DNA from: Paraburkholderia sp. CNPSo 3272
GTDB taxonomy: Bacteria > Pseudomonadota > Gammaproteobacteria > Burkholderiales > Burkholderiaceae
Reading direction: 5' to 3'
DNA: 64,000 nt
NCBI RefSeq assembly: GCF_024206495.1
Contig: NZ_JAMBPQ010000013.1
Coordinates: 124,001-188,000 of the forward strand
In this document: piece by piece, positions 16,375 through 25,687 of the stretch
Layout of the letters: each line of letters begins with the position of its first letter
Numbering within the stretch: position 1 is the stretch's first letter
Position numbers and translations under genes: made by a program
The notes under the pieces: generated by a model
What the model saw: only the letters and a program-made list of their open reading frames with translations
Told to the model about the DNA's origin: nothing
Databases searched by the model: none

Positions 16375-17013
16375 CTAGGCGTCGGCGGTGCTTTTTTCCA
16401 TTGGCGGCCGATACAGTACGGACGATGCAAATTCCTCCAGCACTGTCTGGATCAGCTGGTCGGCTGCACTTTGCGGATAACCCAGACTGAAGAGCTGCAT
16501 GCCATCGCACAGGCTCACGAGGCCTAGCGCGAGCGCGTCCGCATGTAGTGGCAATGCGTTGTCGCTTTCCTTCAGGTGCGTTCGAATATAGGCGCTGACC
16601 TGTAATAGCTTCGCGCGTCGCAACGCATGAAGCCGCTCCTGAAAGGCGCTGTCGCGGCGCGCAAGAAGGTACGCCTCGACCCAAAGCGGAAAACATTCGA
16701 GGTCACGGTAAGAGCGGGCGAAATGAGCAATCGCGCGTGCCGTGGCTTGCTCAGGCGTGGTGCCATCTTCGAGGATCGCCCGCAGATTCGCCTGCGCCTC
16801 ATCGGCATCGCGCCGCAACAGCTCCGTCAGCAAGTCCTGTTTGCTCGTGAAATTGGAGTAGAACGCGCCCCTTGAGTACCCGGCGGTCTCGCAGATGTCC
16901 TCCACGCTCGTCGCAGCAAAACCCTTCTCAAGGAACATGGTCCTTGCGGCGACGTACAGGCGCTCCCGGGTCAGCTCTTTTCTGCGCGCGTGGCTCAAGC
17001 GTTGGGGCTTCAT
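16375..17013 (-). CDS. TetR/AcrR family regulator
   Basis: This 212-residue TetR repressor has an N-terminal HTH with the classic SVEDICETAGYSRGAFYSNFTSKQDLL at about residues 36-62. The C-terminal ligand domain resembles TetR_C_6/BetI-like members. It lies downstream of the molybdenum hydroxylase genes on the same strand, but promoter module copy B ends about 120 bases before its start and should drive it separately. It is only distantly related to the two paralogous TetRs at 27.1 and 38.1 kb. Confidence 0.92.
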   Translation of the reverse strand: MKPQRLSHARRKELTRERLYVAARTMFLEKGFAATSVEDICETAGYSRGAFYSNFTSKQDLLTELLRRDADEAQANLRAILEDGTTPEQATARAIAHFARSYRDLECFPLWVEAYLLARRDSAFQERLHALRRAKLLQVSAYIRTHLKESDNALPLHADALALGLVSLCDGMQLFSLGYPQSAADQLIQTVLEEFASSVLYRPPMEKSTADA

Positions 17014-17131
17014 GGCGTGGTTTGAGGCTATCTCACGGTCCGCGCTCGCCTGCGCAAAGGCGAACCTGTGAAATCGCTGTTTCTCGATGACCCCGCTGAA
17101 ACCGGTTCATGCTCTCCAACGGATATGCGAC

Positions 17132-17160
17132 ATTACACTCATAACTGATCATTTAGTCAA
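17132..17160 (-). promoter_or_regulatory. Promoter module copy B (minus-strand TTGACT-N17-TGTAAT)
   Basis: On the minus strand TTGACT (17160-17155), a 17-base spacer with ATCAG and ATGAG, and TGTAAT (17137-17132) form a promoter aimed at the TetR gene starting at 17013. The sequence is nearly the same as copy A at 14.7 kb and matches copies C and D at spaced positions. It lies in the 286-base gap between the iron-sulfur subunit gene and the TetR gene; nothing else is seen in that gap. Confidence 0.65.
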
Positions 17161-17299
17161 TATGTAAATTGAGGGCGCGAGCGAGGCCGGCTCGATTGAT
17201 ACACACAGCCATGCCTACTGCGATTGCGACCCGTTCTCCCCACCGGCTCAAGCCAGCGGCCGCACCTGCGGTCCGCCAGCTGGCGCGAGATGGGCGGCA

Positions 17300-18163
17300 T
17301 CAGTTGGCCTCGACCGCGCTGTGCGACAGCGCGAGGCTGATTTCACCCAGGTACACACTTTCGCCGACCTTGCACTCGCGCGATGCATTCCCCAGAGCAT
17401 GACGAATCTCGATCCGGTACATGCCACTATCTTTAGCGAGACCACCGAACCGAAAATCCCCGAATACGTCCGTGACGGTTTCTGCAACGCACTGGTCGCC
17501 CACGTACAGGACAATCGCTGCACCAGCGACGCATTCAACGACGCTCCCGACCTTGGCGCTGACGCTTCCGCCTATGAAGCAGCTTTTCCAGCGTTTCAAG
17601 CCGCCATACCACACGCGCGGTTTTGTTTCGAGATCGGGCCGCAAAACCTCGAGCCCTTCACGCTGGGCTTTTTCGGCCATGGCGGCATCATCGAGCTTGA
17701 CGGCCTCGAAGACGCCAGTGGGGCAAGCCTGCTCGCAGCGCGGATGCTGCCAACCCTGGTCGAGCAGATGAGCGTCAAAAAACCACGTTTGCGGCAGTTG
17801 CAGTTCTTCGTTCCAGACTATCGCCTTGTATGGACAGGACTTGACGATGTCTTTGCGCCCTCGCGCCTTGTCCGGGTCAATGATGACGATGCCGTCGGAT
17901 CGCTTGCGGATCGCATCGCCTCCGACGCGCATGCAGGGTGCGTCGTCGCAGTGATTGCACATCACCGGCAAGTACGTCGTTTCGACCATGTGGGACTCGC
18001 CCTGCACGCGGCGCAGGATGCGAATGGGACTCTCGGCATTCGCCGCGGCGGGCGCGGCATACCCAGGAAAGTCATTGCCAACGTGCTCATCCCGTGCAGC
18101 GATGACGCAGTTCTGGCAGTTCTCGCATTGCCCGACCTTGATAACCAGATTCCACTTGCTCAT
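17300..18163 (-). CDS. Iron-sulfur subunit of a molybdenum hydroxylase/transhydroxylase
   Basis: This 287-residue ferredoxin-type electron-transfer subunit has Cys clusters at residues 13-19 (CENCQNC), in CNHCDDAPC, in KSCPYKAIVW and in CEQACPTGVF, enough for about three [4Fe-4S] centres. It has no signal peptide, so it acts in the cytoplasm. After residue 200 there is an extra domain with VTDVFGDFRFGGL, a transthyretin/Cna-B-like beta fold, as in the small subunit of pyrogallol-phloroglucinol transhydroxylase. It starts 10 bases after the stop of the catalytic subunit gene, so the two are co-transcribed. That partnership supports a phenol transhydroxylase or resorcinol hydroxylase role. Confidence 0.88.
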   Translation of the reverse strand: MSKWNLVIKVGQCENCQNCVIAARDEHVGNDFPGYAAPAAANAESPIRILRRVQGESHMVETTYLPVMCNHCDDAPCMRVGGDAIRKRSDGIVIIDPDKARGRKDIVKSCPYKAIVWNEELQLPQTWFFDAHLLDQGWQHPRCEQACPTGVFEAVKLDDAAMAEKAQREGLEVLRPDLETKPRVWYGGLKRWKSCFIGGSVSAKVGSVVECVAGAAIVLYVGDQCVAETVTDVFGDFRFGGLAKDSGMYRIEIRHALGNASRECKVGESVYLGEISLALSHSAVEAN

Positions 18164-18173
18164 CGTGCGCTCC

Positions 18174-21152
18174 TCACGCTGCGCGACGGATCATGAAAGC
18201 GTCCGCGCCTTTCCACTTTTCCACCTGCACAAGACACGAATTCGGACTCATGCTGCTTGTACCCGCCGTCTGGGGCCGATCCGGAGTCAGCAAGTTCATG
18301 CAGCCGCCAATTTCGACGCACTCGCCGTCTATTTCTATCAACTGGTACTCAGCACTCGCCTCGTACGACTTGACTACTCCGGCGGTGACCAGAGGCGACA
18401 CATCAGCCGCGCAGATCACTGCGCCCCGGTCGTTGTACACCTTGACGAGATCGCGATGGGCAATGCCTCGGGCCGCCGCGTCGACGGGACCGAGTCTCAG
18501 CAGCCAGAAGCGATGTCCGCCGATCAACGCACGATGATCTTCGATGCTGTTGACCGACGAGTTCTTGCCGTCGCAATGGGTGTGGAAACTGTAACGGCTA
18601 TGAGTGGCGATCAGTTGCAGTGGATACCGCTGTACCAGTGGAGAGCGCAAGCCCTCCCAGGACGGGATGTATCGGTTCAGCGGCGGCCGCTCCGGGTTGT
18701 CCGCCGTGTGCCGCTTTAGCAACTCGGGTACGAACTCGAGCTTGCCACTAGGCGTTTGCAGGCCCATGCCGAATTTCTCGGCATATTGCGACGGCATCGG
18801 ATGCGGTTCCTGTAGATCCTTGCGCCGGCCTTCCGCGAACCAGCGCATATCCACGGGATGTCGCAGTTCCGCTTTTTCGGTCGGCACAACGAAGTAGCCA
18901 TTACGGCAGAACTCACGCCACGAAATGTGATCCGGCAAATCCGACGAGCTGAATACGCGCTTGACCCAGTCCAGCTCACCGCAGCCCTCGGTGAACACAC
19001 TGCCAAGTCCCAGTCGGGTCAGAATAGCGGTGAAGATGTCATAGTCGGAGCGGGACTCGCCCAAAGGTTCGATGCATTTGTGCTGCAGCGTAATCATACG
19101 GTGGTTGACCGTGTTGAAGCCGTGATGCGCATAGCCACCGGAATTCGACCATTCGCCGATGTCCCACCGCTCCAGCGATGTGCATGCAGGCAGAATGATG
19201 TCGGCGAACTGCGCCTCGCCCTCCATCCAGATCGACTGGTTAACCACGAACTCGATGCTCGGGTGTCGGTAGGCGTCGGCCCAGCGCCCCGATTTCGTGA
19301 CGGTGCTGAAGGCAGAGCCGCCATAGCGATAGATCATGCGGATCGGCGAATAACCGGGCATCGGGTAACTGAACGGCGCGAACTGCGCTTCCTGGGACAT
19401 GCCGTCCCAGAGGTAGCCTGTCGCGTGGCCGTTGATGATGGCATCGGGCAACTGCTGCCGCGGGACCATCTGCTTGACCGGATTCATGGTCAGGATGTGC
19501 GGCATACGTTGATAGTTGTTCACGGCGTTCGCGGTCCACGCGAGGTCGCCAGACATCCCACCGTCCGCGTAGCCCGGAAAGTAGAAATTCAGATCGTGCG
19601 GAACACCGATTTCGAGGCAGCCAAAATTCACACCCGGCTTGCCCCAGCCTTGCATCGCCATCATCATGATCATGCAACGCGCCCATTGCGCGCCCGTCGC
19701 ACCGCGTCCAGCGCCACCGAATCCGGCGCCTGTCATTCCGACGGCGAGATATACCTTCCTCGTTCCCCACCGCCGCGCGAGGGCGCGAACGTCTTTCGCC
19801 GGCACGCCAGTTTCCAGCTCCTGCCATTCGGGCGTTTTGGGCACGCCATCCGTCTCGCCCGTCAGGTAGGCCTGCCATTCGTCGAATCCGGTCGTCCGAT
19901 TAGCGACGTAATCCTTGTCGTACAGGCCTTCCGTCAGCCACACATACATGATGGCGGTGGCGAGGGCCGCGTCCGTTTGCGGTCGAACCGGAATCCATCG
20001 CCCGCCCAGCAACTGGGCGGTCGGATTGCAGTGCGGATCGATATGGACGAACTCGATTCCCAGTTCCTTGGCCCATAGACGCCGCGGCGTCCCTTCGAAT
20101 CCGGCGTAGGCGCCATTCGTGCTTTCGGGGTCGCTAGACCAGAAAACGATCATTTCGGCTTCCTTAAGGCAATCCTCGATGCCGCCATAGCCGGAGGGCA
20201 CGCCAACGCGCATCGAGTTGCCGAAGTGATGCATGGCGCCCCAATACCAGCCTTCCCAGCTGTCCGGATTCGCGGCCACCCGTGTGAAGCCGATCAGGTT
20301 GGCGAAACGCGTGAGCGCGCTCAGGTAGTAGCCGATGTTGCCCCACTGATGGTGCGACGACATGGGGAACGTGATGGAGCCCGGTCCGTGAACACGTTTT
20401 TGCCGGTTGATCTCTTTCGCGACGATGTCCAAGGCCTCGTCCCAACTGATCCGCACATAGCCGGACTTGCCGCGGTTCTGCGGGTTGCGTTCGCCATCAG
20501 GATCGAAATCGACCCGCTTCATCGGGTGAAGGATGCGCTTGTCCGAATAGACGAGCGACTTGATCGCCAATGCGTGCGGCGCAACGAGGCCGCGCCGGGG
20601 CGGGCTAAACCGGCGTCCGCGCGCTTCGATCTCCCAACTCGGAGCATCCTTGCTGTCGAGATCGACAGGCGTCACGCGAATGATGCGTCCATTTTTCACG
20701 TACACGAATAACGGGCCGCCGTTGGTGCACGTGGTGTAGCGCTGCGTGCCGTCGTGCATGCGCGTACCCATCGGCAGGCTGATGGTTTGCATCATGCTCA
20801 GCGTTTGCATGAACCACACCAGTAACTCATCGTCGCCTTCAGTAACCACCTTGAAATTTTTCGCTGCGTGAATGATCTCCAGGTAGTCCGGAGTGGCGGA
20901 GAGAAATTTCAGGGCGGTTGCCACATCCTTGAAGAGCATGCGCACGTCGGGTTGCGGATGCCTGCCGGCACACGACCGGATGCGGCCGTTCTTGAGCTTG
21001 ATGACGCGGCCGATGCTTTGATCCATGAGCCCGATCCACGCGACGAGATCGCGCTGCTTTAGCCGATCGCGATAGGCAGGGAAGCGGCGCGCTGTCAGGT
21101 CGAGGACCTTGGGCATGGCAAAGAGAATGGTCTTGAGGATCTGTCGTTTCAC
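18174..21152 (-). CDS. Molybdopterin oxidoreductase, pyrogallol transhydroxylase/resorcinol hydroxylase type, with N-terminal SCP2-like domain
   Basis: This protein of about 992 residues belongs to the DMSO reductase family. Residues about 25-118 look like an SCP2 sterol-carrier domain (KLKNGRIRSCAGRHPQPDV ... DDELLVWFM). The rest matches the large subunit of pyrogallol-phloroglucinol transhydroxylase. It lacks an N-terminal [4Fe-4S] motif, has His267 in SSHHQW and Asp297-Ser298-Trp in NPDSWEGW; their 30-residue spacing equals that of His144/Asp174/Ser175 of the Pelobacter enzyme, where Ser holds Mo. The likely reaction is hydroxylation of a phenolic ring. The GTG at 21152 is preferred (VKRQILKTI); a TTG at 21224 would add 24 unlikely residues. 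It is cytoplasmic and co-transcribed with the iron-sulfur gene. Confidence 0.85.
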   Translation of the reverse strand: MKRQILKTILFAMPKVLDLTARRFPAYRDRLKQRDLVAWIGLMDQSIGRVIKLKNGRIRSCAGRHPQPDVRMLFKDVATALKFLSATPDYLEIIHAAKNFKVVTEGDDELLVWFMQTLSMMQTISLPMGTRMHDGTQRYTTCTNGGPLFVYVKNGRIIRVTPVDLDSKDAPSWEIEARGRRFSPPRRGLVAPHALAIKSLVYSDKRILHPMKRVDFDPDGERNPQNRGKSGYVRISWDEALDIVAKEINRQKRVHGPGSITFPMSSHHQWGNIGYYLSALTRFANLIGFTRVAANPDSWEGWYWGAMHHFGNSMRVGVPSGYGGIEDCLKEAEMIVFWSSDPESTNGAYAGFEGTPRRLWAKELGIEFVHIDPHCNPTAQLLGGRWIPVRPQTDAALATAIMYVWLTEGLYDKDYVANRTTGFDEWQAYLTGETDGVPKTPEWQELETGVPAKDVRALARRWGTRKVYLAVGMTGAGFGGAGRGATGAQWARCMIMMMAMQGWGKPGVNFGCLEIGVPHDLNFYFPGYADGGMSGDLAWTANAVNNYQRMPHILTMNPVKQMVPRQQLPDAIINGHATGYLWDGMSQEAQFAPFSYPMPGYSPIRMIYRYGGSAFSTVTKSGRWADAYRHPSIEFVVNQSIWMEGEAQFADIILPACTSLERWDIGEWSNSGGYAHHGFNTVNHRMITLQHKCIEPLGESRSDYDIFTAILTRLGLGSVFTEGCGELDWVKRVFSSSDLPDHISWREFCRNGYFVVPTEKAELRHPVDMRWFAEGRRKDLQEPHPMPSQYAEKFGMGLQTPSGKLEFVPELLKRHTADNPERPPLNRYIPSWEGLRSPLVQRYPLQLIATHSRYSFHTHCDGKNSSVNSIEDHRALIGGHRFWLLRLGPVDAAARGIAHRDLVKVYNDRGAVICAADVSPLVTAGVVKSYEASAEYQLIEIDGECVEIGGCMNLLTPDRPQTAGTSSMSPNSCLVQVEKWKGADAFMIRRAA

Positions 21153-21257
21153 TTTTTGATCCAATGGGAAGGCTTCGCAGGTGCAAGCATCATGGAATTG
21201 CGGACCGGCTCCCTGAACGGGCAAGCCGCTCAGGTGGGCGCGATCATGTCTGGTGAT

Positions 21258-21738
21258 TTAAAGACCCGGGAAAGCCGGGCCCCATTGCAGCAACGTTTCT
21301 CGGCCGAACGGATAGCTCAGGGTCGGCAAGTTGCTGTTGACGAGGTCGCCGTCCACGTAATGCTCCATGTGGAAGCCGGCGGGATCGGCCCCCACCGTGT
21401 ACAGGCCTCCGCCAGGATGCGGGCAATCGGTCACGGCCGAGCCCAAAGCGGGTCGCCAACGTATCGAGCGCCTCGCGCGAGTTCACGCGGAACCCGACAC
21501 CTGCAAACGCCGCCTTGCCTTGCGTCGAGACGTAGGAGAAAGGCGCGTCCCCATAGCTGCGCAGATAAAGCGAGTCGCCGCCCTGTTGCAGATCCAGATC
21601 CGGGTGGCGGAAAATAACGTATTCGATGTCTTCGATGAGCATGGAAAATCTCGCGATTGATGCGTTGGCGGCACGACCCGCCGCCTCGATCGATGTCTGG
21701 GAACGCGGGTCGTAATCGCTAGAATGTGTAGCCGACAT
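21258..21738 (-). pseudogene. Decayed VOC family (extradiol dioxygenase-like) gene
   Basis: An N-terminal stretch from 21642 (MLIEDIEYVIFRHPDLDL, then FAGVGFRVNSREALDTLATR) runs in one frame. The C-terminal part (GGGLYTVGADPAGFHMEHYV, then LLQWGPAFPGL) is in another. The ends correspond to the two ends of a protein like the 356-residue VOC enzyme at 25688-26758, but the middle with two metal-binding histidines is missing. A frameshift and an internal deletion are both needed. Its upstream end overlaps the 3' end of the OmpW gene by 20 bases. Confidence 0.75.
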
Positions 21739-22459
21739 TAAAAAATACGTTAATGGGCTCGATTCGGAGCGTCGACTTCGAAACGATCTGCGTTCCGTTT
21801 GCGGTCTGTCCGTATATGGTCATGTGCGTCTGGATAGGCATGTAGCCAACTGACGCTCCGACCGACCAGTGTTTGGAGAACGCGTAGCTTGCCCCGACCT
21901 CGAACACGGGGTTCCACGACGCACTGAGGGTCGCATGTATCGATCCGCCAGGACCGACACTATCGGTGATGAACTGGTTGTTGGTTGCGCGAACCTGGGT
22001 GAACCACGTGTAGTTCACGCCCAATCCGACGAAAGGACGAAATTTCGACTGAGCCTCGAACAGGTGGTATCGAAGCTCGATGGCGGGCGGCATCGGCCTC
22101 GTCGTGCCGAGGGTGCCGTACTTCGAGAGCGTCCCGTCGCCAACAAGATTCACTGTTAGTGGCAGGCCAAAAAGGGTGGCGATGCCGATGTGGTCGGTCA
22201 CGTAGTATTCGGTGGTGATGCCGAGCGTATTCGTTGACGAAGCGTGCGCACCACTACCCGTTAATTGCTGATTGACCGGCATACCACCCACGCTTTCCAC
22301 GGTAAGCGGCGTGGCATGACCCTGTGGCGCTACGTAAAGCCACCCCGTCGCCAGCGTAAAGCTTCCGGCCGATTGCGCATTCGCATTTCCAGCAAGCGCA
22401 GCCGAACAGATAAAACCCGCCATAACGGCAGGTCGAACATTTTTCCCGTAATTCCTCAC
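21719..22459 (-). CDS. OmpW family outer membrane protein
   Basis: This 246-residue protein has a signal peptide (cleavage near GNANAQS, residue 28) and an eight-stranded OmpW-type beta barrel: VAPQG near the start, ITTEYYVTDHIGIATLFGLP, RPFVGLGVNYTWF, YAFSKHWSVGASVGYMPI, and a terminal aromatic (VGYTF). OmpW proteins carry small hydrophobic molecules across the outer membrane. In this cluster it probably lets in the aromatic substrate. It starts at a GTG with AGGAG seven bases upstream. It follows the acyl-CoA synthetase gene after 253 bases, with an AT-rich stretch near 22575-22620 that could be its own promoter. Confidence 0.9.
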   Translation of the reverse strand: MRNYGKNVRPAVMAGFICSAALAGNANAQSAGSFTLATGWLYVAPQGHATPLTVESVGGMPVNQQLTGSGAHASSTNTLGITTEYYVTDHIGIATLFGLPLTVNLVGDGTLSKYGTLGTTRPMPPAIELRYHLFEAQSKFRPFVGLGVNYTWFTQVRATNNQFITDSVGPGGSIHATLSASWNPVFEVGASYAFSKHWSVGASVGYMPIQTHMTIYGQTANGTQIVSKSTLRIEPINVFFNVGYTF

Positions 22460-22712
22460 GCGTCTTCTCCTGCCTCATCGGCTAAATATCTTTTTATCGT
22501 GCTCAGGGCTTTAACGAGCCGCCCATTGATCCGGCTCGTTGGATCGGCCTCGTATGTATAGACCGACTCGAAAAATCATCTCCTTTTATATAGGTATGCT
22601 AAATACAATGAATTGATTTACCCGGAGTCCATCTTCTTCACCTACCCAAAACCGGAGACATGATTCAAGCGTGCCATTACCGCGAGTGAGTGGACGCCTG
22701 CGTCGATGTCTC

Positions 22713-24701
22713 TTACGTTGCGTTGCTGTCAACGCTGCCCCTGGAGCCCTTCGCGACCGCGATTGAGAACGCGAACGGAAAGCGGCCAAGCGCGGCAGTC
22801 GCCAATGGTTCGAGTTCAGCGTCGGAAAGTTCAACGTGCACGGAAATCCCACGCAAGGCTTCTTCAACGATGCTGACGGTTGCCCCATGAACACCAGCTT
22901 CCACGAGCGCCGACTGCAGGGCATCTACGGTTTCGATCCGCTTAAGCGCGGGTTTGAAGATCTTGCCAACAGCCGTCAGGGGCATCGTTTCGACGATCCG
23001 TATGCCTTTGGGGAACGCGGCTCGCTCGCTGATCTCGTCACGCAGGAACGCTGTCATTTCTGCTTCATTTGCCGTTATGCCAGGCTTGAGCTGGACATAG
23101 GCGACCGGCAGTTCGCCTGCGTGCGTATCAGGGCGCCCTACTGCTGCAGCAATCTGCACTGCGGGATGTCGGTGCAGCGCTTCTTCGATCGCTGCAGGAT
23201 CGATGTTGTGTCCGCCCCGAATAATGAGTTCCTTCTTCCGGCCTGTGAGCCAGAAGTAACCTTGCGCGTCGCAGCGTCCGAGATCGCCGGTATTCAGCCA
23301 TCTGCCGCCATCAGCCAGGTCCATCCAGATGCCGTTGTTCTGCTCGGGCCGCATATAGCCGATGAACACGTTCGGGCCGGAGATCAGCAGTTGACCAACC
23401 TCGTCCGCAACGCAGTCCCGCACATAACGGCCCGATTCATCGGCCATCACGGCTTTCATGGCCTGGCCCGGCAGACGAAGGCCGATCGAGCCGATCCGCC
23501 GTTCGCCGAGCGGAGGATTGACGCTGCTAACGCAGGTACCCTCCGTGAGGCCATAGCCCTCGAGGATCCTGATTCCGGTTCGAGCCTGGAAAGCACGCAG
23601 CAATTCCACCGGCATCGGCGCGGCGCCGCACAACCCGTATTCGAGCGAACTGATATCCCGGCCGCTAATGGGAACGTCCAACAACGACCCAAAGAGGGTC
23701 GGCACGCCGCTAAAAAAGTTGATCCGGTAATGCTCGACGATATCCCAGAAGCGTTCGACGACGCCATCTCCGCGATAACCCTGCGGCGTGCCCAGCACGA
23801 CATGTGCACCGCGTGAAAACGGCAGCAGACCCGTCACCATCACGGCGTTCACGTGGAAAAGCGGCAATCCGCAGAAGATCGTCTTGCCTGGCGCAACGCT
23901 TTCACCGAGAAATTCTCCGGCGCTCCATGCATTGGCCACCTCATTGCCGTGCCGGCGCATCGCAATTTTTGGCAGGCCTGTAGTGCCGCCCGTGCAGAAA
24001 TAGGACGATACGTCATGCCGGTTCGTGCGTTGCGGGGTGGAGAGCGCGATGCCCGGCTCCCGTGCGACGGCTTCGCCGAAGTCGTGGATGCTGATCTGCG
24101 AAGGAACCGCGCCTCGCACGCCCTCCTCGCCATGCAACCTCGAGCACTCGCCGCGCTGAAGCATTCGAGCCGCAAATCGCTGTTCGCCGGGGGCGTGGTC
24201 GGCGAGGTTGACCAGCACGACATGCTCGAGCGAGGCAATCTTGTGCAAGACCGCCTGCACTTTCGGCCAGAGGTCCGTGCCGGGATACGGCGCCAAAGTG
24301 ACAATCACGCTGGCGCCTGAGGCATTGAGCAGTTCGCCGATCGCGTCGCTTTCGAGCAGCGGATTGATTGCGCAGACAACGCCGACCGCCTCGCCGCCCC
24401 AGATCACAAAGTGCGTCTCGGGCAGATTCGGCAGTACATAAGCGACGACCGTGTCTCGCTGCACACCCAGCCGCGACAACATGTTTGCCGTGCGCGTGAT
24501 GTCGCGCACCAGTTCGCTGTAAGTCCATCGCTCTGGGGTCGCGTAGTCGTTCGTGGTTGCGAAGAACGAGAGCGCGGGTGCAGATGGATTAATGGCGGCG
24601 CCCCGGCAGATCAATTCGTAGGTGCTCGACGGTAGATCCGCCGGCTGCTGCCCCTGCGATTCGATAGCGAGGACGTCCTGCTCGTTTGCGACGCCTTTCA
24701 T
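22713..24701 (-). CDS. Acyl-CoA synthetase (AMP-forming)
   Basis: This 662-residue ANL-superfamily ligase activates a carboxylic acid as acyl-AMP and transfers it to CoA. The phosphate-binding motif CTGGTTGLPKIAMRRH lies near residue 237, the A5 motif YGLTEGT near 384, WLNTGDLGR further on, and the catalytic lysine region PLTAVGKIFKP near 580. It is about 100 residues longer than typical members, with an extra C-terminal tail after residue 590. Its start overlaps the stop of the FAH gene by four bases (ATGA), so it is the third gene of the VOC-FAH-synthetase operon. The substrate is probably a ring-cleavage product or a side-chain acid. Confidence 0.9.
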   Translation of the reverse strand: MKGVANEQDVLAIESQGQQPADLPSSTYELICRGAAINPSAPALSFFATTNDYATPERWTYSELVRDITRTANMLSRLGVQRDTVVAYVLPNLPETHFVIWGGEAVGVVCAINPLLESDAIGELLNASGASVIVTLAPYPGTDLWPKVQAVLHKIASLEHVVLVNLADHAPGEQRFAARMLQRGECSRLHGEEGVRGAVPSQISIHDFGEAVAREPGIALSTPQRTNRHDVSSYFCTGGTTGLPKIAMRRHGNEVANAWSAGEFLGESVAPGKTIFCGLPLFHVNAVMVTGLLPFSRGAHVVLGTPQGYRGDGVVERFWDIVEHYRINFFSGVPTLFGSLLDVPISGRDISSLEYGLCGAAPMPVELLRAFQARTGIRILEGYGLTEGTCVSSVNPPLGERRIGSIGLRLPGQAMKAVMADESGRYVRDCVADEVGQLLISGPNVFIGYMRPEQNNGIWMDLADGGRWLNTGDLGRCDAQGYFWLTGRKKELIIRGGHNIDPAAIEEALHRHPAVQIAAAVGRPDTHAGELPVAYVQLKPGITANEAEMTAFLRDEISERAAFPKGIRIVETMPLTAVGKIFKPALKRIETVDALQSALVEAGVHGATVSIVEEALRGISVHVELSDAELEPLATAALGRFPFAFSIAVAKGSRGSVDSNAT

Positions 24702-25654
24702 GCGGCCTCTGCGACGACGACGTTACGCTGGGTGCCAAGATCGATCGAGCCATCCTGGCTGACGATACGTGCTTCGACCACATCGCCATCCTGAAGGTAC
24801 TGCGGTCGCTCGGCTTGCAACGCGAGGAAAAGACGCCATTTCTCCGCTTCGGGCAGTTGTGCCGCGGCGCGTTGCTTTTCCGGCGACGGAATGATCAGCG
24901 CGCAACCAGACGGCGTACCCGTTGCGAGCAAGTCACCGGCATGCAGGTCTTGAACGCCGGACAGCTCGGCCAATGTCTCTGCCGGACCATAGACAAGACC
25001 CGAAGTGGAATCGTTCTGTCGGACCGTCCCGTTGACCGTCAGCGTCAGCACGAGCTCCTTGAGCTTCGGCATGTCGTGCTTCTCGAGCAGGCAAAGGTAC
25101 GGGCCGACAGGGCCGAACGTGCGATAGCTCTTGCCCTTGTAGAACTGCATCTGTGGAATCTGGATATCGCGCGCGGAATAGTCGTTCACGATCACGGCGC
25201 CGGCAATGTAGTCGTGCAGGTTCTCGTCGGTAATCGTTGCGCGGGACGTGATGTCGCGTTTGAGCACAAGACCGAGTTCGATCTCGTAGTCGAGGAATTT
25301 CACCTCGTGCGGCTTCACCAGCTTCGAGTCCGCAGCAACGATGCAACTCGTGGCCTTCGTGAAGATCATGTTGAATTTCTTCACGTCCGGGTCCATGCCG
25401 GATTCGATCATATGCTGGCGGTAATTCGCGCCCTGGCAGATGAACTGCTGATTGGCCGTCACAGGCGAGAGCCACTGGACATCCGCTTCGGGAATCGTGG
25501 GGCCATTGAGCGTCATTAACCGCTCGACCGGATTGGCATGGACAAACTCAGCGGTCGTCTTGAACTCACCGGGAATCGGCGTGATAGCGTTTTGAGCCAC
25601 TACGCCCCACTGGGCGCGGCCATCATGCAGATAATGCAGAACGTGAATTGCCAT
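24698..25654 (-). CDS. Fumarylacetoacetate hydrolase family protein
   Basis: This 318-residue FAH-family enzyme has metal ligands visible as the Glu-x-Glu in LDYEIELGLVLKRD (about residues 122-126), the Asp in NDYSARDIQ (about 157), and the GDLLATGTPSG loop. Such enzymes hydrolyse C-C bonds of beta-diketones or isomerise and decarboxylate products of meta-cleavage. Here it sits directly after an extradiol dioxygenase-like gene and overlaps the acyl-CoA synthetase, so it probably acts on the ring-opened product. The length is typical. Confidence 0.92.
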   Translation of the reverse strand: MAIHVLHYLHDGRAQWGVVAQNAITPIPGEFKTTAEFVHANPVERLMTLNGPTIPEADVQWLSPVTANQQFICQGANYRQHMIESGMDPDVKKFNMIFTKATSCIVAADSKLVKPHEVKFLDYEIELGLVLKRDITSRATITDENLHDYIAGAVIVNDYSARDIQIPQMQFYKGKSYRTFGPVGPYLCLLEKHDMPKLKELVLTLTVNGTVRQNDSTSGLVYGPAETLAELSGVQDLHAGDLLATGTPSGCALIIPSPEKQRAAAQLPEAEKWRLFLALQAERPQYLQDGDVVEARIVSQDGSIDLGTQRNVVVAEAA

Positions 25655-25687
25655 TTTGGCGGTCTCCGGGTTCGAAAAAGGGGTGCG

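Noticed and set aside
18858..20078. 406-codon frame on the plus strand within the molybdenum enzyme gene
   Set aside because: It is antisense to a well supported gene and shows no domain.
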